From the NCBI RefSeq assembly GCF_014650075.1, contig NZ_BMUG01000005.1, positions 62,001 to 126,000 on the forward strand: a stretch of 64,000 nt of DNA. The letters run 5' to 3'. The first letter of the stretch is position 1, and the number at the start of each line of letters is the position of its first letter. This document shows, piece after piece, positions 7,531-16,460 of the stretch. Source of the DNA: Streptomyces microflavus. Lineage in GTDB: Bacteria > Actinomycetota > Actinomycetes > Streptomycetales > Streptomycetaceae. Both the position numbers and the translations under genes were made by a program. The notes beneath the pieces were generated by a model. The model saw nothing but the letters and a program-made list of their open reading frames with translations. It searched no databases and was not told where the DNA came from.

Positions 7531-10500
7531 TTGAGACGACAACACCCGCGCCCCCGTGCCCTGTTCAGGGCCCTGACCTGCGCCGCCGCGCTCCTGATAC
7601 CGGTCGGTGCCACCTTGGTCCCGACGGCCGCCGCCGCGCCCGCCACCCCGGCACCGGCCACCGCCACGGCCTTCACGGCCGACGACCCGGTCACCGATGT
7701 GCACGGGCTGAAGGGCGAGTACTTCAGCATGTCCGCCCCGGGCGCCCGTGACTTCGCCGAGCTCGGCGCCACCTCCCTGGACCCCGAGATCGACTTCCCC
7801 GGCCTCACCGGGACGTTCGAGTCGGCGACCGGGAAGACCGAGCACACCACCGCCCGCTGGACCGGACAGCTCGAAGCGCCCGAGACGGGCTCGTACACCT
7901 TCTCCGCCATCGGCGACAACGGCTTCCGGCTCTTCCTCGACGGCAACGTTGTCATCGACCACTGGCAGCCGGACTGGGACAAGGAGCAGCACAGCGCGCC
8001 GATCCCCCTGAAAGCGGGCGAGAAGCACGACTTCAAGCTGGAGATGTTCCAGGACGTCGGCGGTGCCAGCATGTTCCTGCGCTGGCAGAGCGACACGCTC
8101 AAGAAGCAGATCGTGCCCGAGTCCGCCTTCACCCCGCCCGCGGACTTCGAGGTCTACCCGGTCGCCCTGAGCATCGCCAAGAACGGCAAGCGCCTCCAGG
8201 CCACCTTCAAGGACCGGGTCACGAACTACGGCAAGGTGAAGGACCACCTCAAGATCGAGGTCGACACCTCCCCGATGCCGGTGAAGTCGGTGACCCGCGC
8301 CTCGGACAACCCCCGGGCCCTGATCATCGATCTCGCCGCCCCCGTCCTCAAGGACCAGCGGGTCAAGGTCGTCCACGACGGGAAGAGCGGGCTGAAGTCG
8401 GGGACCGAGGCCGTCCCGGAGATCGGCCGCACCGCCAAGAACCTCTCCACGCACCGCCTCACCACCACCTGGGGCGACAAGCTGGACAAGAACAACCCGC
8501 TGCCCGAGTACCCGCGCCCCCAGCAGGTCCGTGAGCAGTGGAAGAACCTCAACGGCCCCTGGGAGTTCGCCGGGGCCACCGAGGGCGAGAAGCCGGTCTT
8601 CGGCAAGAAGCTCGGCGAGCGGATCATCGTGCCGTTCCCGGTCGAGTCCCAGCTCTCCGGTCTTGAGCGCGACGAGGACCACATGTTCTACCGCAAGCTC
8701 GTCACCGTGCCGAAGAGCTGGTCGGTCGGCAAAGGCAAGTCCGGCGGGTCCGGCAAGGACAAGCGGCTGAAGCTCAACTTCGACGCCGTCGACTACCGGT
8801 CCACCGTCTGGGTCAACGGCACCAAGGTCGCCGAACACACCGGCGGTTACACCGGGTTCAGCGCCGACATTACCGACGCGCTGAAGGGCAGCGGCCCCCA
8901 GGAGATCGTCGTCGCCGTCACGGACAGGACGGGCCCGAACCAGCCCAAGGGCAAGCAGTCCACCAACCCCGGCGGCATCGTCTACACCCCGTCCTCCGGC
9001 ATCTGGCAGACCGTCTGGATGGAGCCGGTCGCGCCCGCCGCCATCGACTCCCTGACCACCACGCCGAACATCGACACGGGCCGCCTCGCCGTCACCGTCA
9101 ACTCCGCGAAGGCGTCCGGCAACGCCCGGATCACCGCCGTCGCCCGCGACCGCAAGGGCAAGGTCGTCGGTACGGTCACCGGCCCGGCCAACCGTGAGCT
9201 GAGCCTCCAGGTCAAGAACCAGCGCCTCTGGTCGCCGGACGACCCCTACCTCTACGACCTCGACGTCTCCCTCACCGACGGCCGCTCCAAGGACAGCGTC
9301 GAAAGCTACTTCGGGATGCGCCAGCTGAAGATCGACAAGGTGGGCGGCTACCAGAAGCTCGTCCTCAACGGGAAGCCGTTCTTCTCCCTCGCCATGCTCG
9401 ACCAGGGCTTCTGGCCGGACGGGCTGCACACCCAGCCCAGCGACGCGGCCCTCACCTTCGACCTGAAGGCGCAGAAGGACCTCGGCTTCAACGCCGTACG
9501 CAAGCACATCAAGGTGGAGTCGCCGCGCTGGTACTACCACGCCGACCGGCTCGGACTGCTGGTGTGGCAGGACTTCGTCTCCGCGGACATCGACAACGAC
9601 AGCGGCAAGAACGCCTTCCTCACCCAGGGCAAGGAGTTGATGAAGCAGTTCCACAACTACCCCTCGATCAGCGGCTGGATCGTCTTCAACGAGGGCTGGG
9701 GCGAGTGGGACCGGACGGAGACCGGCAAGATCGCCGAGGACGTCAAGGCGCTGGACCCGTCCCGCGTGGTCAACGCGCACAGCGGGGTCAACTGCTGCTC
9801 GTCCAAGGGCGATTCCGGCAAGGGCGAGATCATCGACCACCATGACTACGTGAACAACGACCCGGCCTTCCCGGACGACCGTCGCGCCGCGATGGACGGC
9901 GAGCACGGTGGCTTCACGCTCCGGACCCCGGGACACATGTGGCCCGGTGCGCCGGCCAACATCTATTCCGGGGTGGCCGACAAGGCCGCTCTCACCGCCA
10001 AGTACGTCGACAACACCCGTACGTACTACCTCGCGGCCGCCGGCGCCGAGCTGTCCGGCTCGGTCTACACCCAGGTCAGCGACCTGGAGAACGAGCTCAA
10101 CGGGCTCTGGACGTACGACCGCCGCGAGATCAAGGTCGACCCGAAGAAGGTCCGGGAGATCAACCGTCAGGTCATCGCCGCCGGTGCGAAGGCCGGTCAG
10201 CGTGATGAGCTGAAGGGCGGCGGTTCCTGGTCGCTCGACGAGAACAAGGGCACCACGGCCCGCGACAGCGGCCCCAACAAGGCCCATCTCACCCTGGAGG
10301 GCGGCACGTCCTGGGCCCCGGGCGTCACGGGCTCGGCGCTGAAGTTCAACGGCGAGGGGCAGTACGCGCAGAGCACCGGTCCCGTCGTGGACACCACGAA
10401 GGACTACACCGTCTCCGCGTGGGCCTCGCTCGACGCCCTGCCGGGCAACTACGCCACCGTCGTCAGCCAGGACGGCCGGCGCACCGAGAACCCCTTCTAT

Positions 10501-10827
10501 CTCCAGTACGGGCAGGGCGCGTTCGCCTTCTCCACCCCGGGCGGCAAGCGCGCCCGCCTGGAGATCACGCCGGAGACCGGGAAGTGGTACCACCTGGTCG
10601 GCGTCCGGCAGGGCAACGAGGTGAAGCTGTACGTCGACGGGAAGCTCGCCGCCACCACCGAGGCCGGTCCCGCCGATGTGAGCACCGGCCCGCTCTCCGT
10701 CGGCCGGGCCCAGTACGCGGGGGCCAAGGGCGACTTCTGGAACGGGTCCGTCGACCGGGTCGGGGTGTACGACAAGGCCCTGACCGCCGATGAGGTGACC
10801 GCCCTGTACGGCAGCCGCCAGCCGTAA
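7531..10827 (+). CDS. Secreted GH2 glycosidase with PA14 and LamG-like modules
   Basis: This 1,098-residue protein starts at TTG 7531, which has GAGGA seven bases upstream and leads directly into a Sec signal peptide (RRQHPRPRALFRAL, then a hydrophobic core and TAAAA). Domains in order are PA14 (about 60-200), a linker, the GH2 sugar-binding and immunoglobulin-like domains (from LPEYPRPQQ, ~323), the GH2 barrel with acid/base Glu721 in FNEGWG and likely nucleophile Glu791 in GEHGG, and a C-terminal LamG/concanavalin-like domain (~896-1098). GH2 includes beta-galactosidases, glucuronidases, mannosidases and arabinosidases, so the sugar is not certain. The island suggests an arabinose- or galactose-containing glycan. 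Confidence 0.9.
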   Translation: MRRQHPRPRALFRALTCAAALLIPVGATLVPTAAAAPATPAPATATAFTADDPVTDVHGLKGEYFSMSAPGARDFAELGATSLDPEIDFPGLTGTFESATGKTEHTTARWTGQLEAPETGSYTFSAIGDNGFRLFLDGNVVIDHWQPDWDKEQHSAPIPLKAGEKHDFKLEMFQDVGGASMFLRWQSDTLKKQIVPESAFTPPADFEVYPVALSIAKNGKRLQATFKDRVTNYGKVKDHLKIEVDTSPMPVKSVTRASDNPRALIIDLAAPVLKDQRVKVVHDGKSGLKSGTEAVPEIGRTAKNLSTHRLTTTWGDKLDKNNPLPEYPRPQQVREQWKNLNGPWEFAGATEGEKPVFGKKLGERIIVPFPVESQLSGLERDEDHMFYRKLVTVPKSWSVGKGKSGGSGKDKRLKLNFDAVDYRSTVWVNGTKVAEHTGGYTGFSADITDALKGSGPQEIVVAVTDRTGPNQPKGKQSTNPGGIVYTPSSGIWQTVWMEPVAPAAIDSLTTTPNIDTGRLAVTVNSAKASGNARITAVARDRKGKVVGTVTGPANRELSLQVKNQRLWSPDDPYLYDLDVSLTDGRSKDSVESYFGMRQLKIDKVGGYQKLVLNGKPFFSLAMLDQGFWPDGLHTQPSDAALTFDLKAQKDLGFNAVRKHIKVESPRWYYHADRLGLLVWQDFVSADIDNDSGKNAFLTQGKELMKQFHNYPSISGWIVFNEGWGEWDRTETGKIAEDVKALDPSRVVNAHSGVNCCSSKGDSGKGEIIDHHDYVNNDPAFPDDRRAAMDGEHGGFTLRTPGHMWPGAPANIYSGVADKAALTAKYVDNTRTYYLAAAGAELSGSVYTQVSDLENELNGLWTYDRREIKVDPKKVREINRQVIAAGAKAGQRDELKGGGSWSLDENKGTTARDSGPNKAHLTLEGGTSWAPGVTGSALKFNGEGQYAQSTGPVVDTTKDYTVSAWASLDALPGNYATVVSQDGRRTENPFYLQYGQGAFAFSTPGGKRARLEITPETGKWYHLVGVRQGNEVKLYVDGKLAATTEAGPADVSTGPLSVGRAQYAGAKGDFWNGSVDRVGVYDKALTADEVTALYGSRQP

Positions 10828-10840
10828 CGGGCAGCGAATC

Positions 10841-10868
10841 GGTCCGCTCCCGGCACCGGGAGCGGACC
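10841..10868 (+). terminator. Stem-loop terminator after GH2 gene
   Basis: A perfect 13-bp inverted repeat (GGTCCGCTCCCGG and complement) with a two-base centre begins 13 bases after the GH2 stop and is followed by TTCGCC. It lies between convergent genes. Confidence 0.7.
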
Positions 10869-10950
10869 TTCGCCGTCGCGGGCGAGCCACTCCTTCGGGC
10901 AGAACACCAAGCCGGCCCGGCGGCGACTGGAACACCGAGACGGCCCGGCA

Positions 10951-10973
10951 GCGACGGGGAGCTGCCCCGTCGC
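10951..10973 (-). terminator. Stem-loop downstream of the leftward GH2 gene
   Basis: The arms GCGACGGGG and CCCCGTCGC are perfectly complementary around a five-base loop. They lie 40 bases beyond the stop of the leftward GH2 gene. A flanking GGCGGCGAC/GTCGCCGCC pairing could extend the structure. Confidence 0.55.
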
Positions 10974-11012
10974 CGCCGGACCGGCCGGTCATCGTTCATC
11001 CGCTCCGCGGGA

Positions 11013-13364
11013 TCACGGGGCCCAGGGGGCGTCCACCGCCCAGGTGGTGTCCTCGGCGAACAGGGCCGGGTTGTCGAAGGCCTTTCCGCCGCCCGGAGTC
11101 GCCAGCCACACCTCGGAGTCGATGTGCCGCAGATAGCTGCCCGGCAGGTTGGCGCTGGTGAACCGCACCCCGCCGCTCCCGGCCACCGCGCACCAGGTGG
11201 CGTCCGCCTTGAAGAGGGCGGAGTTGTCGTTGGCGTCGCGCCGGACCCGGAAGTCCCGGTGGCGGAGGAACTCACCGGGGTAGTTCCGGGACTCGAAGGA
11301 GTAGCAGTTGCCGTTGGCGAGGCCGGTGACGATCTTCCAGGTGGCGTCCGCCTTCAGTACGGCCGGACTCCCGCTGTTCACCACCTCGGTGAAGGCCTGC
11401 CCGTCGTAGTGGCGCAGGTGCTTCGTCGTGTGGCCGGGTGTGGTGACGCGCAGGGACTTGTTCTGCCCGGTGGGCAGGGTCACCGGGGGAGCGGGGTTCC
11501 GGGACGCCTGGATGAGGGCCTGGTTGGCGGCCCTGACCCGGGCGGTGTCCACCTTGACGACCTGGCGGTCGTAGGTCAGCAACCCGTTCGCCTCGTTCTC
11601 GACGTCCGTGATCTCCGTGTAGACCGACGCGGAGAGCCCGGCGGGGAGCTGGCCGACCCGGATCGCGTCCAGCAGGCCGACGAACCGGTTGTTGAGGGCC
11701 GCGACGCTCGGCTGGTCCTCGTAGCTGAACCCGCCGCCCGGGTACCACTCGTGGCCCGGCACCTTGTAGCCGAGACCGCCGAACTCGCCGAGCACGGCGG
11801 CCCGGGTGGCGGTCGGCGCGGTGTTGCCGGGGCCGACGTAGATGTGGTTGTCGACCACGTCACCGTTGCCGCCGTCGACCGAGCCGCAGCAGTTGACCCC
11901 GCTCATGTTGTTGACGAGACGTGAGGGGTCCTGCGCCTTGACCTCGTCGGCGATCCTGGCCTGGTCGTACTGGCCCCACCCTTCGTTCTGGTTGACCCAC
12001 ATGACGACGGAAGGCGAGCTGCGGTGCTGGTCGATGACGGCCCGGTACTCCGCCTCCCACTGGGTGCGCGCCGGCCCGTCCGGGACCTTGCCGGTGTCCA
12101 TCGACGGCATGTCCTGCCAGACCAGGAGCCCCAGCCGGTCCGCCCAGTAGAACCACCGCTGCGGCTCCACCTTGATGTGCTTGCGGACCATGTTGAAGCC
12201 GAGGTCCTTGTGGGCCTGGAGGTCGTACTTCAGCGCCTCGTCGCTCGGCGCGGTGTAGATGCCGTCCGGCCAGTAGCCCTGGTCCAGCGTGCCCGTCTGG
12301 AAGACGAACTTGCCGTTGAGCACCGGCCGCAGGATGTTGTCGACCTTGGCCAGCCCCACGGACCGCATACCGGTGTAGCTGCCCACGGTGTCCGTGACGG
12401 CCGAGCCGTCGAGGAGGTCGGCCCGCACGTCGTACAGGAACGGGTCCTCGGGGCTCCACAGCCGCGGGTTCGGAACGGGTACGGAGATCTCCCCGCCCAC
12501 CGGCCCGGTCGCCGAGCCCACCACCGTACCGCCGCTGGAGACGGTGATCCGGGCGCTCCTGCCCGCCGCGCCGGCCGTCTGGACCCTCACCCGGAGCGTG
12601 CCGCTGCCCAGGTTCGGTGTCATGTCGAGCCGGGTGATGTGGGCGGCGGCGACCGGTTCCAGCCAGACCGTCTGCCAGATGCCGGAGGCCGCGGTGTAGA
12701 AGATCCCGCCGCCCGGGTGCGGCTTCACATCGTTGATGCGCTGCTTGCCGACCGCCTGGCCGCCGGTCTGGCTCGGGTCGTACACGGAGACGACGACCGT
12801 GTTCGTACCGCCGTTGAGCTGCGGTGTGATGTCGTACGCGAACGAGTCGAAGCCGCCCTTGTGCGCGCCGACCTGGGTGCCGTTGACCCAGACCGTCGTC
12901 TGCCAGTCGGAGGCCCCGAAGTGGAGCTTGACCCGGCGGTTGTTCCAGTCGGCGGGGACGGTGAAGGTCCGCTTGTACCAGAGCTTGTCGTTCTCGGTGA
13001 TCCGGCGCTGGATGCCGGAGAGCGCGGACTCTGCGACGAACGGGACGCGGATCTGCTCCGGGAAGGTGGCCGGCTGCCCCGCGTCACGGCCGGTGACCGC
13101 GAAGTCCCAGATGCCGTTGAGGTTCGTCCAGTCGGGGCGGGTCAGCTGCGGGCGCGGGTACTCCGGCAGCGGCTTGTCGACCGGGACCTGGTTGGTCCAC
13201 GGCGTCGTCATGGGGGCCGGCTTCGGCGTCCAGGCGGCGGGCGCGGCGGCGGCCGGGGAGGCGCCGCTGCCGACGAGGGCGGTGGCCACCAGGGCGAGGA
13301 GGCCGGTGGTGGCCGTTAATCTCCGCCACCAGGTGCGGGGGCGGGGTGCGGGTGCTGGTCGCAT
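11013..13364 (-). CDS. Secreted GH2 glycosidase with C-terminal CBM42-like (AbfB) module
   Basis: This 783-residue enzyme has a signal peptide (WWRRLTATTGLLALVATALVGS, AAAAP). A GH2 core begins at LPEYPRPQLTR, with Glu461 in NQNEGWG as acid/base and Glu527 in LGEFGG as likely nucleophile. After residue ~635 an AbfB-type arabinose-binding module follows, with recurring HLRHYDGQ, FLRHRDF and YLRHIDS and the phrase LFKADATW. CBM42 modules bind arabinofuranose side chains, which supports an arabinan/arabinoxylan target. Its core is paralogous to the GH2 at 7531. Residue 16 is a TTA leucine codon (13317-13319), so expression may need the bldA tRNA. Confidence 0.9.
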   Translation of the reverse strand: MRPAPAPRPRTWWRRLTATTGLLALVATALVGSGASPAAAAPAAWTPKPAPMTTPWTNQVPVDKPLPEYPRPQLTRPDWTNLNGIWDFAVTGRDAGQPATFPEQIRVPFVAESALSGIQRRITENDKLWYKRTFTVPADWNNRRVKLHFGASDWQTTVWVNGTQVGAHKGGFDSFAYDITPQLNGGTNTVVVSVYDPSQTGGQAVGKQRINDVKPHPGGGIFYTAASGIWQTVWLEPVAAAHITRLDMTPNLGSGTLRVRVQTAGAAGRSARITVSSGGTVVGSATGPVGGEISVPVPNPRLWSPEDPFLYDVRADLLDGSAVTDTVGSYTGMRSVGLAKVDNILRPVLNGKFVFQTGTLDQGYWPDGIYTAPSDEALKYDLQAHKDLGFNMVRKHIKVEPQRWFYWADRLGLLVWQDMPSMDTGKVPDGPARTQWEAEYRAVIDQHRSSPSVVMWVNQNEGWGQYDQARIADEVKAQDPSRLVNNMSGVNCCGSVDGGNGDVVDNHIYVGPGNTAPTATRAAVLGEFGGLGYKVPGHEWYPGGGFSYEDQPSVAALNNRFVGLLDAIRVGQLPAGLSASVYTEITDVENEANGLLTYDRQVVKVDTARVRAANQALIQASRNPAPPVTLPTGQNKSLRVTTPGHTTKHLRHYDGQAFTEVVNSGSPAVLKADATWKIVTGLANGNCYSFESRNYPGEFLRHRDFRVRRDANDNSALFKADATWCAVAGSGGVRFTSANLPGSYLRHIDSEVWLATPGGGKAFDNPALFAEDTTWAVDAPWAP

Positions 13365-13436
13365 GTCTGAACATCCCTTGCTTGTTGATACCGAAGAGCT
13401 CCCCGGGTCAGGTGGCGCGGGGAGAGGGACTGGCGC

Positions 13437-15881
13437 TCAGAGGAGCCGCCACAGGTGGTCGGCCGTTCCGTTGTCGTCGTACTGGACGACATGGGCGCTG
13501 TCGGCGGTGGACATCCCGTCCACGCCGAGCACCTTGTCCGAGTTCCGGTTACGGATCCGGTACCAGCCGGCCCCGTCCGGAACGAGCTGCCAGAGATGGT
13601 CGGCGGTGTCGTTGTCGTCGAACTGCACGACGTGCGCGCTGTTCGCGGTGGACATCAGGTCGACGCCCAGTACCTTGCCGGAGTGCCGGTTGCGGATGCG
13701 GTACCAGCCGTCGCCGTTGGCGACCAGCCGCCAGAGGTGGTCGGCCGTCCCCGTGTCGCCGAACTGCACGACGTGGGCGCTGTTGGCGGTCGACATCCCG
13801 TCCACGCCGAGCACCTTGCCGGAGTGGCGGTTGGAGACCCGGTACCAGCGGTCCGCCGGCCAGGGTTCCGCTTCCGGGGCGGTCGTCGGGAAGGACGTGA
13901 TCCGCAGCCGCGCCGCGCCCATCGGGACGAGCGTGACCTCCTCGACCGGTTCCGTGGAGCGCGCCGGACTTGCCCGGAGCGGCGCGACCACGTGCTCGTC
14001 GTCCGCCGTCCACTCCGGGATGCGGCGGGCCCGGGCGGTCATCGTGAGCGGGGTCCCGGAATGGGTGAACGGGTTGTCGCCGGGGGCGCGGCCGGTGGAA
14101 CGGTGGCGCAGGTCCGCGGTGGGCCGGGCGGGGTCCAGGACGAGGCCGTAGTTCCACGGGCTCGTCGCGTGGACGGCGTACTCCGGGAACGTGTCGCTGC
14201 CGCCGATCCGCTCGTACCGCTCCCCGATGCGCAGGGAGTACGTGAGCGGCCCGTGGTCCACGCTCACCGAGCCGTGGTTCTCCGCCCAGGTGCGTACGGC
14301 GGTCCGCTGCGGCAGCCGCAGGGTGACCCGGTCGCCGCTCGACCAGGTCCGCTCGATCCGGGTGAACGCCGGGCCGGCGGGGGCGGTGACCCGCTGCCCG
14401 TTCACCCGGATCTCCGGGTCCGCGCACCAGGCGGGGACGCGCAGCACCAGCGGGAAGCGGAGCGGCTTCGGTGCGGTGAGGGAGAGCGTGACCGTGTCCG
14501 TGAAGGGGTAGCCGGTCTCCTCGGTGAACGTCACCTCCGTGCCGTCCGCGACCTTCGCCGTCACCTCGCTCGGCGCGTACATCGCCGCCGCGAGCCCGCC
14601 GTCCGGGGTGGCGAGCCACAGCTCCTCGGTGAAGTACGGCCACCCCATCCCGTAGTTGTGCGGGCAGCAGCGGTACTGGTCGACGCCCGGCAGGTACGCC
14701 AGCATCGCGAAGGGGTTCTGGAACTGGCGGTCCCGCTTGGGCGCGTTGTCCAGGTCCACGCTGTTGGCGCAGGTGATGTAGTGGACGGCCTTTCCTGATG
14801 GATCCAGCGACGCGGGCAGCGAGTTGAACGCCAGCTCCTCGCAGCGGTCCGCCCACAGCGGGTCCCCGGTGATCCGGGTGAGCAACTGGTGGCTCGCCAT
14901 GAACTCGACGATCCCGCAGGTCTCGAAGCCCTGGCGGGGGTCGCCGTGGCCGGGCCGGGCGTTCTCGTCCCCGGCGAACCCGCCGCCGGGGAACTGGCCG
15001 TAGGCGTCCATGGCCTTCGCGTACGTGCCGTAGGTGTTACGGGTGTCGGTGGCCGAACCGCTGCGCAGCGCGAACTGGGCCGGCTCGCGGAACCCCTGGG
15101 CGATGTTGACGTTGTGAGGGTTGACCAGATTGTCGCCCCAGTCCGCCCCGTACCGGTGGATCTTGTCGACGAGGTCCATGAGGAAGGCGTCGCCGGTGCG
15201 GTTGTAGAGCCACATCGCGCTGTCCAGGCCGTCGCCCCAGCGCAGGGCGATCCAGGAGGTGTCGAAGGCGCCAGGACCCTGGGCGTTCATGTAGCGGAAG
15301 AAGCGGCTGAGGAAGGGGATGATCCGGGTGTCGCCGCTGTACTCCTGCCAGGAGCGCAGCGCCTGGATCAGCGGCAGGAACGGCCAGAAGTCGGGGCCGC
15401 CGTTGAGCGAGGTCCGCAGCGCCTTCGGGCCGAAGAAGCCGTCGCTCTGCCCGGTGGCGAGAATCGCGTCGATCCAGCGGCGGGTGGTGGCCAGCGCGGC
15501 CGCGTCCCCGGTGACGATCGCGAGATCGGCGTAACCGCGCAGCCAGTACGGGACCTCCTCCCAGCCGCCCCGGTCGGGGCGGACCCAGCCGGTCGCCGCG
15601 AAGTCCAGGAAGTGCGAGAACTCCTCGTACCGGCCGCACAGCCCCTCCAGCTGGAGCCCGAGCTGACCGGCCAGCCAGCCGCGCGCCTCCACCTTGCCCG
15701 GCGGGAGCTTGAGGAAGGCCGTGGGGTGGAGGGGCGCCGCGTTGGGGGAGTAGTGGCCGCCGGGGGCCGCCGCCACCCGGTGGCGGCGGGGCGTCGCGGC
15801 GGTCGCCCACCGGCTCGCCGTGCCGGTGGCGACCGCGGTGGCCACGGCGGTGGTGATGAGCTGCCTGCGGTTCAGGGGCAT
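13437..15881 (-). CDS. Secreted GH127-type beta-L-arabinofuranosidase with ricin-like lectin
   Basis: This 814-residue enzyme starts at ATG 15881, with AGGAG six bases upstream, followed by NRRQLITTAVATAV, a likely Tat signal. The catalytic domain is of the GH127/DUF1680 type. Glu320 and Cys322 (ETCG) and the Cys405-Cys406 pair (YRCCPHN) correspond to the zinc-ligand and nucleophile residues known in HypBA1 (Glu338, Cys340, Cys417, Cys418). Residues ~670-814 hold three tandem ricin-type lectin repeats (N-R-x-S-G-K-V-L-G-V-D, TADHLW), presumably a carbohydrate-binding module. It is divergent from the sugar importer and 72 bases downstream of the GH2 start in the same direction, so the two may share a transcript. 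Confidence 0.9.
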   Translation of the reverse strand: MPLNRRQLITTAVATAVATGTASRWATAATPRRHRVAAAPGGHYSPNAAPLHPTAFLKLPPGKVEARGWLAGQLGLQLEGLCGRYEEFSHFLDFAATGWVRPDRGGWEEVPYWLRGYADLAIVTGDAAALATTRRWIDAILATGQSDGFFGPKALRTSLNGGPDFWPFLPLIQALRSWQEYSGDTRIIPFLSRFFRYMNAQGPGAFDTSWIALRWGDGLDSAMWLYNRTGDAFLMDLVDKIHRYGADWGDNLVNPHNVNIAQGFREPAQFALRSGSATDTRNTYGTYAKAMDAYGQFPGGGFAGDENARPGHGDPRQGFETCGIVEFMASHQLLTRITGDPLWADRCEELAFNSLPASLDPSGKAVHYITCANSVDLDNAPKRDRQFQNPFAMLAYLPGVDQYRCCPHNYGMGWPYFTEELWLATPDGGLAAAMYAPSEVTAKVADGTEVTFTEETGYPFTDTVTLSLTAPKPLRFPLVLRVPAWCADPEIRVNGQRVTAPAGPAFTRIERTWSSGDRVTLRLPQRTAVRTWAENHGSVSVDHGPLTYSLRIGERYERIGGSDTFPEYAVHATSPWNYGLVLDPARPTADLRHRSTGRAPGDNPFTHSGTPLTMTARARRIPEWTADDEHVVAPLRASPARSTEPVEEVTLVPMGAARLRITSFPTTAPEAEPWPADRWYRVSNRHSGKVLGVDGMSTANSAHVVQFGDTGTADHLWRLVANGDGWYRIRNRHSGKVLGVDLMSTANSAHVVQFDDNDTADHLWQLVPDGAGWYRIRNRNSDKVLGVDGMSTADSAHVVQYDDNGTADHLWRLL

Positions 15882-16099
15882 GTACGGCTCCTGCTCTGAG
15901 CCGGGGGCCGCCTGAGCTGCGGTCGGCTCGGTGGGGGTGGTCGCCGCGCGGTGTGGTGCGCGGGGCTGGTGCAGGGCGTGGTGCGGGGGCCGCCCGGCCG
16001 GGGGAGCGGCGGGGCGGCCGGTCGGGCGCGGAGAAGCGGACGGGCGCATGCCGAAGATCGCCGCCGCGCGGGCGGCCCGGCTGACGGCAGCAGTGCTTG

Positions 16100-16112
16100 C
16101 AACGTTGGAAAT
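16100..16112 (+). promoter_or_regulatory. Candidate sugar-regulon operator, site B
   Basis: The sequence CAACGTTGGAAAT contains the 8-bp palindrome CAACGTTG. It lies about 220 bases upstream of the GH127 start and matches sites A and C. Confidence 0.45.
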
Positions 16113-16279
16113 ATGGCGTCCGGCGGTATGACAGCACGGTGCCGGTCGGCTGTCCAGGGGGTGCGCAGGACCCGTTGCCTTGGGGCGGGCCGATTCCCGT
16201 ACGTGCGCCCCGGTGAGCGGCCGACACATTTTGGAAACGCATCGACCCTGCTCTTGCCGCCCGTGCCGCACCGCCTATA

Positions 16280-16292
16280 TAACGTTGTAAAC
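16280..16292 (+). promoter_or_regulatory. Candidate sugar-regulon operator, site C
   Basis: The sequence TAACGTTGTAAAC overlaps a TATATAAC promoter-like stretch about 170 bases upstream of the binding-protein gene. It shares the CGTTGNAAA core with sites A and B, and repressor binding here would block the importer promoter. Confidence 0.5.
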
Positions 16293-16460
16293 CGAGCCGC
16301 CGACAGGCCGCGCAAGCTCTCGCGATCGCTGTTCCCGCAGTACGGAGCGGGGTCGTGAGGAATGCAGTGACATCAGCCGCCGAGCGGCCGATGCCTCGTC
16401 CCGCATGCCCGACCGCACGCCGATGCGCGTGCCGTCAACCCGCCAAGGAGCGTTCCGCGC

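Larger units (their letters stand above)
15882..16460. other. Divergent regulatory region, no gene seen
   Basis: These 579 bases separate the GH127 enzyme from the importer binding protein. I see no credible coding sequence; open frames are short and Arg/Pro rich. Two copies of the 13-bp YAWCGTTGNAAAY motif lie here, one on each side. The sequence around 16260-16300 (CCTATATAACGTTGTAAACC) is unusually A+T rich and a plausible promoter for the importer. Confidence 0.6.

Noticed and set aside
7462..10992. Minus-strand open frame of 1,176 codons opposite the GH2 gene
   Set aside because: It lies opposite a gene with signal peptide, PA14, catalytic Glu residues and a terminator. The antisense product is low-complexity.
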